In this document: one piece after another, positions 44,886-57,450 of the stretch
Numbering within the stretch: position 1 is the first letter of the stretch
How the letters are laid out: every line of letters begins with the position of its first letter
From: Parelaphostrongylus tenuis
Lineage: Eukaryota > Nematoda > Chromadorea > Rhabditida > Metastrongylidae
NCBI GenBank assembly: GCA_019055375.1
Contig: JAHQIW010000044.1
Span: 124,001-188,000, forward strand
Direction: 5' to 3'
DNA: 64,000 nt
The notes under the pieces: generated by a model
Told to the model about the DNA's origin: nothing
The model's database searches: none
What the model saw: the letters and a program-made list of their open reading frames with translations, nothing else
Translations under genes and position numbers: made by a program

Positions 44886-45640
44886 AATTTATTATAATAA
44901 TTTAGCTCTCCTCGGCTCTGAACAAGACAAAGACTTCACAACAATAGCAGCATAAACTTATTTACTAACCTCGCGCCACTGGCTTATTTGAAAAATACAT
45001 GATTGACTGATAATGCCAAAGTTTAAGGAGAATATACTTTCAAATTAGCCCTTATATTTTCAAGTGACACGTATATGTGCAGTCGTTCTCAACGTGTCGC
45101 GCTGCGTGTCAGCATTTGGGAAATTTTCAGGTAAATTGAGGTTTGAGGAAGACACTATCATTACTAAATGACGGGTACCACAAAAAAGAATCCTGCAAAC
45201 TTTTTCCTATATAAATGCGCCTATGTATCAGAAAGACCTCCTGTGTTCAAACAAAAAAACCACGTCCTCCTAAAAAAGGCAATTTCCAGCCATCATACAA
45301 CATTAGGTGGTTCTTTTCGGTTATTCGCGGAAGAATAAGGAAACTACCTCTTTTGCCGGACAACGATTTACGGCAGAGTGTTAATAATCATTCGAAAGCA
45401 TAATCTTTGGTTACTGTTCTAGATGGCCGTCTTTTGAAAAAAAAATCTTTTCTTTGCGCTATAGCAAAAACAAAACAGTTGCGTTTCAGGCATGCGTTTT
45501 TTTTCGCAAGGCAGAGTTCTCAGTTTAGTCGATGTTTTCTGATTAGGATGAAACAAATGAAAAATCGACCTCGAGGCAAACGGAAAGCCCACCTCATTCG
45601 CTGGAGAAGAACTTTTTGAAGCAGTGTTAGTTAGAAAGCT
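44886..45640. other. Unassigned DNA
   Basis: R3 motif AATAATCATTCGAAAGCA at about 45388. No gene recognised. Confidence 0.35.
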
Positions 45641-47040
45641 GAGACATGAGGCTATAGCCTCACATGGCTAGTTTCCAGAACACCCCTTTATAATGCTGTA
45701 ACATTCAAAATAGAGCCATGTTTCATAGAACCATGTGTTCATTCTCTTATCTCGCTCACATATCGTTGGAAAAATTTTCTTTCTCAAAGTGTTAGTACTC
45801 AAAATATAGCACAGGTTTCAAAGAACTCAACAATGTGTTTGCTTTTTGAAAAACTCGTCTGATCACCCTTGGTTCTCTGATTTGTGCTTTAAGCCTCATC
45901 AGGCAGCCCTCTTTTTTAGACTTCTAATAATCATCTGATAGCGCAATGTTTCCTGATTCTAGAGATGTGCTCATTTTCTGGAAATACTGTTTAGAGAGGA
46001 AAATAAGATAAAGTTTTGTCTTGTTGATAACTCTGTTTACCGGGTATTCGACAAGGCCACAGCAGTGTCAGGAAGTGTGGCAGGAGCGGGATAAAGTAGC
46101 GCAATCGATATTTTGTTATTCTATTGAAAATTTTTCCTCCGCTTTGAAAGAAACTTGAGATTAACCGATAGACTAAGACATGCCGAAAATTTCTCCACAC
46201 ATTGATGTGATTTCGACTTCCAGCGAATTATTCGCATGATAAAAATGAAGGCAAGAGTCGAGTATAAAACATAATTTTTGATCCGGATGCTACAATGTTA
46301 TAAAGGGCTGTTTTGAAAAAGCGGTGACGTGGAGGTGTAGCCTCAAGTTTCAAATGGTCACTAACACGCCTATTCAAAGTTCCACTGGAGTGAATGAGAT
46401 CGATTTTTCATTTGCTTCCTCACAATCACGGAGAACCCAAATTCGATTAGACTATTGAATGATTAGTTATGGTCTAAAGAAAGAGCTCAGTCCGTCAAGA
46501 AATATGCATATCTGAAACCAAAAAACTTCCTCCTTTCGGGAAACCAAAAACTCTTTTTCAAATACCAGCGACGTGGAGCTGTGTCTTTCAGTTTCAGCTT
46601 TCGAACAGTTACTAACAATCCTATGAAAACGTCCTCTCTGGCAATGAGATCAGTTTCTAGTTTGCCAATTCTTAACCGAAAAAAGCATTTAGTCTATAAG
46701 TAACCATTCGATAGCGTGAGCTCCGATTAATCCAACGCTATGCTCAATTTTTGGAAAGACCGTCTCATTGTGGTTTAGGAGAGAAAATGAGATTCATTCA
46801 CATACGTGGATTTTTCTTTCTAGGCTAATCGAAGAGTGGGAAAGGAAAAAAGTGCTCGCGTTTTCATCACAGCGGTCGATCAGTGGCGCTGAGATGACCC
46901 ACATGTGAAGCGCGATTTTTATTATTCAATTAGCACTTTTTCCTCCGCTTCGAAAGAAGCTCCAGATGAAACACGCGAACCTGATTCCACAAGAATCCGT
47001 CTACATGTTCGCATGCCTTTCGCGTTTCCAGCGAAAACGT
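45640..47040. repeat. Dispersed repeat R3
   Basis: Dense R3 words: TATAATGCTGTAACATTC (45691), GGTCACTAACACGCC (46351), ATTGAATGATTAGTTATGG (46453), ACCATTCGATAGCGTGAG (46703). Short motifs occur in both orientations. Non-coding. Confidence 0.6.
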
Positions 47041-47488
47041 GCGGTCGGTTCAGTGTATCTGAAAGCCATCATGAAATGACAGAATGACGGATTTTCATTG
47101 TAAAGAATTCTACAGAGATAGTCTTAGTGAGAAGAACATCTATTGTTTCGCACTATCCCTGTGTATTTTATATTTTAGCGAATATAACATTTGTTTCATT
47201 CTTTAGTCAATGTTCTTGTGACGAGATAACTTGAAAAATATCGATTTTTATACCAAATTTGTTTTTTGTTATTCGACTTTCATGCTACTTTTCACTAATG
47301 GAAAGAGATAACGTTTTACTTTCGCAGTGTGTTGTTTGAACTTTACAGCGAATTTTTCAATATTTCATACAGTTAAATTGTGGTCATGGTAAAACTCTGT
47401 CGCTACAAAAAATATAATGTTAGTGAATAAACTTAGACGTATTTTGTGTGAAAATAGCGCCCATTTACCCATTTTCAATGATAGGAGT
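47040..47488. other. Unassigned AT-rich DNA
   Basis: Nothing recognised. Confidence 0.35.
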
Positions 47489-47672
47489 TCATGTGGCGCA
47501 GTGGTAAGGTGGTGTTCTGCGCTGCACACACCGTCGTAGTTCGATCTCACGCTTATGGCTAGCAAAGTCATTCACCCCTCCGGGGTGTCAGGTGGTGCTG
47601 GATGTGTTAAAGGAAATGGCAGCGGTGACTTACGTACATCACCGATAGATCATCGCAAGTCATTGTAAAGTT
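47488..47672 (+). mobile_element. tRNA-derived SINE, family A
   Basis: Head CATGTGGCGCAGTGGTAAGG, B-box-like AGTTCGATCTC. The 3' word CATCGCAAGTCATTGTAAAG is shared with other family A copies. Confidence 0.78.
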
Positions 47673-48300
47673 CAGATATTTTCGCATACCTCGAGGGAGG
47701 GAAGGACATGTACTGTTGGTCTTTCCAAAACCACCTACTCGTGGTCTTATCGAAGTCATTTGTAGAGATGAGAACTGTAGGGGTACAGGAAATCATCTCG
47801 CGAGCAAAGTGGACTATAAGAACTATATAGAGCACGTGAAATGACAAAGATTGTAGCTATGAATAATGCTTATAGCTGAGGTCGGTCGAAAAAATTTGGA
47901 GGGTAGTCGTTGAAGTGGCACTGTAGTACAATCTGCAAGATGATTTTTGATAAAAGAGCTCCATTTTTTAATTGTTTTAGCATAACATTGTCATTTTCTT
48001 TGAGTTGCAGCCTTTGGTTTCCTAGAAACTGGTTCTCCATGAGCCACGGTATACTCTCCTCTCCCTTTTTTCTTGCTCACAGTTTTTTCACGGTCTCAAT
48101 CAGCTGCTGTAATGGAAGTGTCCCGTCTGGTGGAAAAGTAGGCGTAGACAGCATGACATCTCTGCACACATGCGCAGAAGCCGCCACTGCGAGTGCCGCA
48201 CAAATGACGGCGCGACGTCGCCGGCTTATCAACGCTCGTCCTCAAAGGGATAAGCACTAGACATTTCGCCATGACTAAAACAGATACTAGTTCTTCCTGA
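47672..48300. other. Unassigned DNA
   Basis: Plus and minus open frames overlap at 47910-48260 without recognisable motifs. Confidence 0.3.
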
Positions 48301-49180
48301 TTAGGAGGGGACAAATGAAAAATCGACCTCATTTATTGGAGGGGATCTTTTCATAGGAGCAACCATTCGAAAGCGAAGACTTGAGGCTACAGCCTCGCGA
48401 CACCGGCTTTTCAAAACACCTTTTCATAACGGTGTAGCGTTCAGAAAAAAAATTATGTTTCATACCCGTGTGCACCTTCATTCCTATACGCGTATAATTC
48501 GCTGGAAGCACGAAAAGTATACAAACATGTAGAGAATTTCCCGTAGTATCAGAATCGTACGTCTTTATTCAAAGTTTCTGTTGATACGCTTGAAAAATCC
48601 CTAGTTGAATAACAGCATTCCAAACGCAGTTGAACGTGCTTTCTTCCCCACACCGCTCCTGATTTGGCCCTTTGAACGAGATTGCCGAAATGTAAAACTC
48701 TATCGATTTTCTCTGCCAAACGGTATTTCTAAAAAATAAACTCACCGTTGGAACCATTAAAGCTTAAAAAATCACATGATTACTATTAGTCCAAAGAAAG
48801 AACTCTGTCCGGCCAGGCCTAAAGCACAGATTTTTCTTTCTTCGACAGCGCTATCAAAAGAACTTTTCCAAAAGGAAACATATTTTTGAGTTGTTCAAAA
48901 CTTGTACTATCGTGTGACTCTTGCTCACTAAGGAGGGAGATTTGGCCAGCGAAATATAAACGAGAAAATTAAAGAAACACAAGATTTTGTAAAACATAAT
49001 TTTATTTTGTTTTTTGTGGCATTATAAAAGGTTGTTTCGAAATCGACGACGTGGTGCCGTAGTTTGAAATCTCAGCTTTCGAATGATCCTTAATACTCTC
49101 ATCAAAAATTCCTCTCCAAAGGATGAGATGGGCTTTTCATTTGTTCCCTCCTAACCAGAAAGAACCCAGATACTTTTAAT
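48300..49180. repeat. Dispersed repeat R3
   Basis: CCATTCGAAAGCGAAG (48364), CATAACGGTGTAGCGTTC (48426), ATGATTACTATTAGTCCAAA (48776), GAATGATCCTTAATACTC (49081). Non-coding. Confidence 0.6.
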
Positions 49181-50330
49181 CGTCTCCCATTTGTCTTTCC
49201 CAGACTTGATGGAGACTCCCTAATCACCTTGCTATATAATTCATTATTTCCTTATTAAACAGATTGGGGCTGTGGTTACAAAGAGTGTCCTATGACAGCT
49301 AACATTTCGAGGGATGACTCGTCTAAGTGTGAAAATTCTGCGTGAAAATTAGCCTTACTTCTTCAGGTTTTATCCTCATATTTCGGCGCGTGATGCTGTT
49401 GGAGGCTATACCATGCAAAGCCGAAAATAGCCTCCTTCAGTAAGTTAAGTTGACTAGATAGATAGGCTAAAAATGTGTTGATCCTATTTTCTAGGACATT
49501 CACTCAATCCGCTTTCGGATATTCGCTATAGGCAATGAGGCTGCAAGGTCTAAAGTACTATGCTTATTACCCTGGGCTGAACTGTGGCAGTTTTAGACTT
49601 ACGATAGACTGAATCATCCTCAATTTTAGACCGATTCAACAAATTGTACTCAGATTTTGTTGACTATTTCAACTACATTAATCTGTGTGCGAAAAGAACC
49701 GTCGCAGTGTTGTAACACAGCTGAAGATCTTTGCTTAGATGGGACTGTTTACCGTAGAGCTGCTGAATGCATCTACTCCTAACACAGTAATTTCAAGTGG
49801 CCAACTGAGATGTAAAATGGAACCCTCGTCGCTCCAGATGAGTTTCATTCGATTTTCTCTTTTTCGCAAGTATGATTCGCTCGGTTACCCTGAGCTACAC
49901 ATTAACCACACTGCACAGGCGTAGTGTATCGTAATTCTAGTCATAGCGCCAACTCACCTTAGTATCTTAGGTTGAATTTCTTCCAAGTGAATATCATTCA
50001 TTACTCATCTCAAGAGCACAGCCTCATTTGCTCGAGAATATAAAGAACAAAAAACGGTGAAAGTCTTCAAACAAAAACACGTAGACCCATTGAAAAGACT
50101 TTCAGTTTCTCTGAATAAGGATTTATATACACATATATATACCTATATATACATATATCATATATGCATACATATCACAATATCTCTATGAAGAGAGCGA
50201 AATTGTCGGAATATTAGACACTAAAAACGGGAAACGTTTTGTTAACCCCGTGCCAGCTCTTCAATAACAGTTATAACAACGAAAAATTAGTCACCCAAGA
50301 GTTGCTTATCTTTCACAAAGGTGTAAGGGT
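49180..50330. other. Unassigned DNA
   Basis: A possible very degraded ribozyme-family scrap (GAGGCTGCAAGGTCTAAAGT at 49537) and an AT-rich microsatellite-like tract at 50125-50180. No gene recognised. Confidence 0.3.
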
Positions 50331-50610
50331 AAAGGAGAAAGCTCTTGGTGTTGACAAGGTACTGAGGGGTACGCCATGCATCTGCTTCCATCTTTAACTT
50401 CGTCTAAGGAGATTGAATGACCTTTACAATGACTCGCGCGGCTTTCCACTGTATTGATTCAGTGCTGCTTATCTTTCCAGACAAGTTTGAGACCAGTCCG
50501 CTACCAATTCACAGACTCCGAAGGAAGGATGACTTAGTAAGCCTCGAGCATGAAATTAAACCATTGACCATGTGTGCGAGGCATAGCACCTCTAACTACT
50601 GCGCAACATG
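50330..50610 (-). mobile_element. tRNA-derived SINE, family A
   Basis: The minus-strand head near 50605 (CATGTTGCGCAGTAGTTAGA) and the body words GTCATTGTAAAGGTCATTCA and GCATGGCGTACCCCTCAGTA define a nearly complete copy. Confidence 0.78.
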
Positions 50611-50822
50611 GGCTCCTACTACAAGGGTAAGTTACGATAAAAAGAGCGTTCGCGCATTCGGGGTTGCCATGGTAGTCGAGCTTGATTCCTACTCAAAATG
50701 TTATGAATCTAAAAAAACGCACTCTGGAAGCATTGTGCTCGGAGTAACATTTTGAGAACCAGCGTAGATAGGCAGGCAGAATTGCGTCGTCGATTGCACG
50801 GCATCTGCGTGTCTGTGCAGAG

Positions 50823-52060
50823 ATCAATCTGCGCACAATAATAAAAAAGAAAGACTGAGCTATATGAGAGAATGAGAAGGATTTAACACTGATATGTTGA
50901 AAATGGAGATCGTAAGAGCGGCCTTACCCGGCGCGCTTTGAGAAACCTTTCAAAAGCTTCGAAATCAGCAAAACAGCTAATTGAACGATCACACTTATCC
51001 AACTTCAAATGTTCTTCAAATAATGCGATTCGGTTCCTTTAGTAATTAGAACGAAACGCTACATCTAAATCGCGATGCCTAGTATTCCAAGTAAGCCAAT
51101 ATGAGCTGCTTTTCCTTGCATATAATACCTGATTGCCTCAAAATCCTTATCATGCAGTGACAATGAATATTTTTGTCCAAAATAGTCACACTTCTTTTGT
51201 TATTATAGCAGTTGTATTCCTTATTAAAACACGGATCCACCGTAGAAAAATATCTAACTAGGGCTGCTTTGCACATTAACCTTTGATTTCCTTTTAGGCT
51301 ATCTTAACTTTGTCATGGCAAAACGTAATCGTTAATGAAAGACGAGTTGGTAAAAAGTTTCCATTGTTTACGTATCCTTTATCTTTACACAAACTTTTCA
51401 ATAAGATTTGCTTTCAAAATTTTATTTTTGATTAGGAATCATCTATAACAAATAGATTCCTTCTGTTTCTGCTGGAAAGGCCGGCAAGCTTTTTGCAAGT
51501 ACCCATCTCCACGTCAGAGCAGCAAGTTATACATTGGTCAGCAGACGGCAAAAGCAGTAATAAAGGTGAGCCTCATTTCTCTGACCCCGAAGGGGCCCTG
51601 GTACGGCGGATTCGAGTGGAAAGAACACGGATAGGCTGCTAAGATCTCAGAACCAAACCAGATAAGCAAAATCGAAACATTAAAGACGATCTGTATTGAT
51701 AACGCGCGCACACTTGCATACGAATCTTCTGAAGAAGATCTGACACTGCAACCAGGAAGATTTAGTGCGGCGTCATCGGCTCAGCTAAAACGAGAAGACG
51801 CCATTCACTCCACGCTGCTTATGACAACGGAGAAAAAACTTTTTCGTGAGACATGCGCTAGAGGTGACGGCTGCGCTTGCGTTCTCGTTAAACAAGACAA
51901 GTTTTACTACGAACATCGATTCATTCAAGCAACTAACAACCCGAGTCGAACGAATGCGGTTCAAAGAATGTGAATCAACACCGTCTTTGAATAACTTTTT
52001 TGTTTACCTACTAATATCAAGCTCTGACGAATACGAACCCACACCGTTATATATGGAACT
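50823..52060 (+). pseudogene. RTE LINE 5' fragment (UTR plus endonuclease)
   Basis: Reverse-complement match to 61676-62900, about 1.24 kb. It contains the 5' UTR-like region and endonuclease pieces: KTRRRHSLHAAYDNGEK-like near 51800, and NIDSFKQLTTRVERMRFKEC in the frame 51846-52094. A small frame in the UTR (51276-51079, minus) is conserved in the other copy. Homology stops abruptly at about 52060, so this copy has the 5' end but lacks the 3' part, unlike normal LINE truncation. Confidence 0.82.
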
Positions 52061-53140
52061 ATTTTATGAAGCCTGTCCCTTCCTTTTGACCTGACTTCAG
52101 TGGATGTCCTTTCGTAGCTGTTGGAGATGACTATTTGTGGACGCGAGCATAAGACTCATTTCTCTACTTCCCTTCCGCGTATACACTTGCAGCTTTCCGG
52201 TACATGTTTCGGACGAGTGCTTTTCCTGTGTATGAGTGGTGAGAGAAAGGGTACTGTCAGTCGAATGGTCAGGACACCTCTAAAAAAGGATCTGAGCTGC
52301 TCACCCTCTTGATCTTTAAAAAATTTTTATCCAGATCGGAGGATTGAGAATGAACAGCGATTGGCCTTGCCATTAATTCTACACAGCTGAAAGCCCTACT
52401 TTTCAGTAGTGGTCCATCACTCCGCTGTTGGAAAAGTTTCCTGTTTTCCCTGCACTAGAGTAAACCTTTCTCCAAAAATCTATCTGCAATCTTTTACGCA
52501 TGGATTTTGAAACCAGCTTGATTGAGTGTAATGTATCAGGATCATTGCCCAGTTTCCTTTCTTTCTCAACTCCTTATTGTCGATAAAGAAGCGTTATGGC
52601 CTATTTCTTCATGGAGCTTGTGCTGATTTAGCTAGCGACAAGTGTCTTGTAGGCTTAAGTTTTGTTTTCTTTCATCTGCCAGTCATGGGGACGGGGTCTA
52701 CTGAAAACATCGGCGTCATAAACTTGATCTGCTTCCCTTGGACAATAACGGGTTTTTCTCTAAAGCTTACGGCTAAATTAAAGCTTCACGGAGCTGATAA
52801 TGATCGAAATTAGTACTGCACCAGTCCTGAAGAGTCAGAGAAACACCAATTCTTGTTCGTGCAAACATAATTGGCTTCTGCATAAATCGCATTGTGAAGA
52901 GACCCCAGGTCCATCCACGACTTTGTCTGTTCGAGGAAAATTCGACACAAAGTTGAGGTGCAAGGAGGAGTTGCGCAAACCAATTCTGCTATTATTTATT
53001 TTCGTTTTTCCATTTTGAATTTTTCTATTTTGTATTCATTTTTGTTGGCAGTTCCTAATGCAAAGTTTTAGTCTTCGACAACAAATCTTCAAAAGGATTT
53101 TTTATGGCACTGTTCTACTATGTCGGCGCTACTTGAGGCC
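52061..53140. other. Unassigned DNA
   Basis: Plus-strand frames at 52577-52813 and 52800-53018 look partly protein-like (for example GLFLHGACADLASDKCLVGL), but I cannot assign them or find splice support. Confidence 0.3.
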
Positions 53141-54400
53141 TTCGACAAAAAAGTATTCTTTGCTGTTATCTGACGAGTGTATGATTATCTGATAGCTCAA
53201 GTCAGTTGAATTTTAAAGGTACATCTAACTTCTCATATTGCTTCTTTTTAACGTCGTACAATCAAAATGAGGTTTTGTTTCGCATTTGAAGATTTCTCGC
53301 CTGATGAGAGTTTTTTTTTACAACAAAATTTTAATCATTAGATAGAGCTAATCTTTCTGATTGAGAAGTATGTTTGCTCCCTAGAAAGAACTTCTACAAT
53401 TCGAACAAGAAGAGTGGGATTCACACATTTGGAATATCGCTGTTTTCCGCACCCCTTCAGAAACAAGGGTGCTTTACATTTCTCCAAGTTGTATCTTAGC
53501 TCAATCAATATCTCAAATCTAGGCAATTCCAGAGATATACTTAGGTTCTGCAAGAAAGATTTTAGTTCGATGTGACAGCCAAAATAAAAGTATGTTTCAT
53601 ATTTGAGGCGTTTTAAGTGACGATGCTTTCAAATCACTATTGGATGCTATCAAAGTTTTGTGGCCTCCTGGACAGTGATTGATATTTCATTGTGAGTTTG
53701 TCAATCTTTGAAACGCGATAAATTATTTTTGATTAATCTTTTTTTTTCTAACAAGCTCATGGACATGTAGAAAAATTTTTGGAGCGTCGGACAGATCCCT
53801 GATTTTTATCAGAAAATTCGGACGTGATTCATGCAGCAGATTGGTATTACAACTGTACACACACCCTAGCCGACTAGAACTGCTCACTGATTGTGAAACC
53901 CAATATTCTTTCGGTTGTTACAAAGCTTGAAAAGGTCCTTTTCAAAAGCCAAATGGCCATTATAATTGGAAAGATTTTCTCTATTTAACGATTACAACTT
54001 TATTACAACAAAACTTTTATCCTGTGAGAAATCTTCAAATGAGTAACGAAATCTTATTTTCACTGGTACGGCACCAATAAGCTATTTGAGAAATTAAACA
54101 TGCCATCGAAATGCACTTGAATTGAGCTATCGATGAACTACACAAAAGTCTTGTAAAAGCAAAAAATAGCTTTTACCGAAGGCCTCAGGTGGCGTGATCA
54201 CAATTTTGTTTCGCTCCTACAGTGCACTGATAAGACGTTACGAGAAATAAGCAAAGTGTTAGAACTCAGTTTTGCTTTTGCTGCCACAGCCTACTGGAAA
54301 GGCCTTTTTTGGACTAAACGCGGAAAATTTGAGCCGTCGGATGATTGCTAATAGTCTGGAAAGAAGTGAAGAAGCCTCCTCCCAAAAAATGAATAGTTTA
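53140..54400. repeat. Dispersed repeat R3, diverged
   Basis: R3 motif variants at 53186 (GATTATCTGATAGCTCAAG) and 54339 (CGGATGATTGCTAATAGTCT). Similarity between them is weak. Confidence 0.35.
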
Positions 54401-55308
54401 TTTTTTTATTGAAAATGTTTTCTAGTTTATTGAAAATGGATAGTTTATTGCAAAACTGTATTTTACGGCCTTTGTGTTTAGAGTACACATGCAGGTCAAA
54501 TCTCTTCCTGCAGCCTATTCTTTTCGTCAAATTTATTGTGCGAAAGGATGATTGATGTCCTCCATATGAACGAATTTAGATACTGATCAAGTCTAATTTG
54601 GACGGAGTTTTAGGATTGCAGGTTCAGAACTTTCCCATCAAAATTTCAGAAAAATCACAGCCAAACTGAAAGTAACTCATCGACCTCACTTAGGTGGATG
54701 GCGCTTTCTTTAGTTGCATTACGGATCTTACGGCCGTGTATGCAGTCAACACAGATAAAAACCGCTTCGGAACCATCTGCCAGTGCCTTCAAATTACTGA
54801 TGAGAAATAAATGTTAGAGCAAAGAGCTGAAAGCGATTTTATACGTGGTTAACTACACACGTTACAATGCAGCGAGTTAGAAGAAAAATTAACTAGCGAA
54901 ACCAAGAGGAGTAATTACTACAGTGCCATCTTGAGTTTATTTACTGCATATGATAAAAAAAACATCCATTGTCTCATGCATCTGCATATATTTTACATAA
55001 GTATTTGATTTTTTTGCATTTTTATCTTCTGCTGGTGCTTATTATATATTGAACGATGGTTTCAAACATCAGCAAAGATGTTTTTATGATTGTTCAATAG
55101 TACCATTGTATTAGAAGTGTGAAGCACATGTAAAAAAGACTAATTTATAACTCAGTCAAAACTTTAAATGTAACAATCTAAATTGTTTCTCCATTCCGAA
55201 GTGTATACATAAATTTATCTATTCAGGACTTCTTCATACAAACATCACTTTGGACTGCACATTCCACGGATCAAAGCATGGAGCAACTCTCTATTTTGCC
55301 AAATATCA
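54400..55308. other. Unassigned AT-rich DNA
   Basis: No gene or repeat recognised. Confidence 0.35.
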
Positions 55309-56621
55309 GGTTGTCCCAAATATTCTTCGCATTTTTGTTTCATTCAATTTTTTTCTAATTCACATCTAATTACTGCCAAAGAATGCTCTAGTAGCTTGCG
55401 CAGACACTTGAATACGGCAGTAAAACCATCACTCGCCCTCTAAATAAAATGAGCCACGGTGAAGTGATGTCTCGATGGGCAGCTCATACATTAACAGACC
55501 CTCGCATTGCAAAGTCGACTCGCCTTATATCGGATAAAGTCTACTTTGGTAGTATGTCTATTGTTAGCTTTAAAATCGCTCTATCGGATTATTTTCTCTT
55601 CTGTGCCCTAAAGCAGCTCGTGCGGAGGAAAAAATTGAATATTGCAACCAGCATAAAAGTGACGTCAGTTACTTCTTTGATCGCAAGCTTCATTCTCTTT
55701 GGGAGAAAGTCATCTAGTCATTGCCCAGCAAAGGGCCGCATATCATTGAACGTGATGCTAGTTATACTGTGATAGCTCGTGGTTATGAGGGAAAAAATGA
55801 AAACCGACCTCATTAGCTGGGAAGGAACTTTTTGTAAGAATGTTGGCAATTATTTGAAAGCTGAGATTTCTGACTAAAGCCCCACTTTGTCGGTTTTCGA
55901 TAAAGCCTTTTTTGACGTTGTTACGGTAAGAAATTTCTTGCATAAGACGCACATATTTTTCGCCGGACGGAGCTCTTTCCTTAGGTTATTGGTAATCATA
56001 CAATAGCGTGATGTTTGTTCCTCCAACACAGTGCTTATATGCTGAAAGGACCGTTTCTCTGCGACGCAGAGGCTAAAATAAGTTGAATTTGCATGTGGAT
56101 CAAAGGAGATCTTTGGTCAATCGACATGCTGACGCGATGTCGTAAGAACGGTTCAAGATCGATGCCTCAGCGCATGTGACCGCATTACTCAACGACACGT
56201 GAATTGGCTAACGACCTCCTTGGTCGCACGTACGAATTCAACTTATTATACCTGCTGCATTCCAGAGAAACAGTTTTTTTCTACGAGATAAGCACACCGT
56301 TGGAATCAGCAAACATTACGCTATAGTATGATGACTCACAGTTCAAAGAAAGAGCTCTGTCCGATGAGAAATATGCTCTTCTGATGCTAGTTTTGGTTTA
56401 GATTTTACATCATTGAAAAAGAGTGTTTCGAAAAACCGGCTAAGTGGTGCTATGACCAGGAATTTCAGCTCTTGAAGACTTACTAACACTCTTATGAAAA
56501 GTTCCTCTCCTATCTCCTTAAAATAATAAAATACCTATATTGCTATATCATTGTTTCTTCAAATAATTTACAGCCGAACCAACAAAAGTGTCGAGATATG
56601 AAAGAAATTATGGGACAACCC
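55309..56621 (+). mobile_element. Internally deleted mariner with R3 insertion
   Basis: Ends: GGTTGTCCCAAATATTC (55309) and, inverted, GGTTGTCCCATAATTTC (56621). The frame 55449-55772 holds the transposase C-terminus (ALSDYFLFCALKQLVRRKKL, as in PSDYHLFRALKQFL of family members). The N-terminal and most of the catalytic region is missing. R3 sequence (55775-56520) follows, then about 100 bp of mariner 3' end. The element lies in the likely 3' UTR of the downstream pkc-2 terminal exon. Confidence 0.68.
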
Positions 56622-56640
56622 AATATTAAATCATAGAGAA

Positions 56641-56793
56641 CTAAATTTCTTGTATATATTCTGGGTTGACAAAAGAGAATCCTTGAAACTCGGTTTGGTC
56701 TATATTCATAAGGAATAGACGGTCTATCGGCGTCAGCTTTGGTACCTCGTGAGTGAATTCCACGTCGAAGTTTGACACGTCGTCTGATGATTT
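56641..56793 (-). CDS. pkc-2: Conventional PKC, alternative terminal (V5) exon B
   Basis: Acceptor AAAATGTTGCAG, then 50 codons and TAG: SNFDVEFTHEVPKLTPIDRL and IDQTEFQGFSFVNPEYIQEI. These are the AGC-kinase C-terminal tail signatures: NFD start, turn motif with LTP, and hydrophobic motif F-Q-G-F-S-F with its phosphoacceptor Ser. The exon starts in phase 0, matching the donor of the exon at 63667-63744 about 6.9 kb upstream in the gene. PKC is the diacylglycerol/calcium-activated Ser/Thr kinase; the V5 tail controls maturation and localisation. Conventional class is inferred from similarity to PKC alpha/beta tails. Confidence 0.85.
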   Translation of the reverse strand, partial: KSSDDVSNFDVEFTHEVPKLTPIDRLFLMNIDQTEFQGFSFVNPEYIQEI

Positions 56794-56954
56794 CTGCAAC
56801 ATTTTGACGGTATGAAAAAAGTTGTTCTAGAATTATTGTCGCATATGGTTATGCACAAGTAAAAGCGACAACGGTTACAAGAATCAGAATCAAATAAAGA
56901 TATCCGTCTAAACAGAGTGCAAAATTGACCAACACGTTTTATTGCTTAATTTTT

Positions 56955-57450
56955 TCAATTGTTTTTCTTGAGACTGCATTGAAATTCACTATGCCTAATA
57001 AACATATTTGAGCCATACATGTGGTCTGCCATAGGCACTTATGCACCGCAATACACGTGTTTCGGCCTTGAAATAACGTCACGACGTAATAGATCACATG
57101 CATGGCCCAAGAAGTAACTATCAGGCATTTTGATGCTTAAGTGTGGTCTCAAGAAAACACTCAAAACAAACGGTATGATATTTCATAAATGCCAGCCCAA
57201 AGCAATCAAGTGTACGACACTGCCCACTTAGTGATTTATTTCCCTTTTAGGCATATATAAAATGTACGTCTGCGTCTCCTCTATGTAAGTGGGTCTGGTT
57301 TCGCCCATGAGAGATTGGCTAGGACAAGAAGCACTGTGCAACAGACGAGGCAGCGAAGCGAAAACACTTGTTTGTAGTGAAGAAGTACCCATAACAGACC
57401 ATATGGATGGCTTAACAATATTTGCCAGTATATTGGAAACAATCACCAAG
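56955..57450 (+). mobile_element. Ribozyme-bearing short element E5
   Basis: Inverted downstream segment (56955-57045) and inverted ribozyme 3' half (GGCCGAAACACGTGTATTGC on the minus strand, 57067-57048). The forward downstream segment (GATCACATGCATGGCCCAAG, 57096) runs into the full body with TATATAAA (57253-57260) and a forward ribozyme (57335-57380, core CAGACGA). Downstream GACCATATGGATGGCTTAAC follows. It lies in the pkc-2 intron. Confidence 0.78.

Noticed and set aside
49480..49570. Seventh copy of the ribozyme element family
   Set aside because: GAGGCTGCAAGGTCTAAAGT resembles stem II plus GAAA, but the CACGTG hexamer, closing stem and downstream body are missing.
52577..52813. Sugar-kinase-like fold fragment (LHGACADLASDK)
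   Set aside because: Only a short resemblance, no further motif, no splice context and adjacent unrelated sequence. Probably chance.
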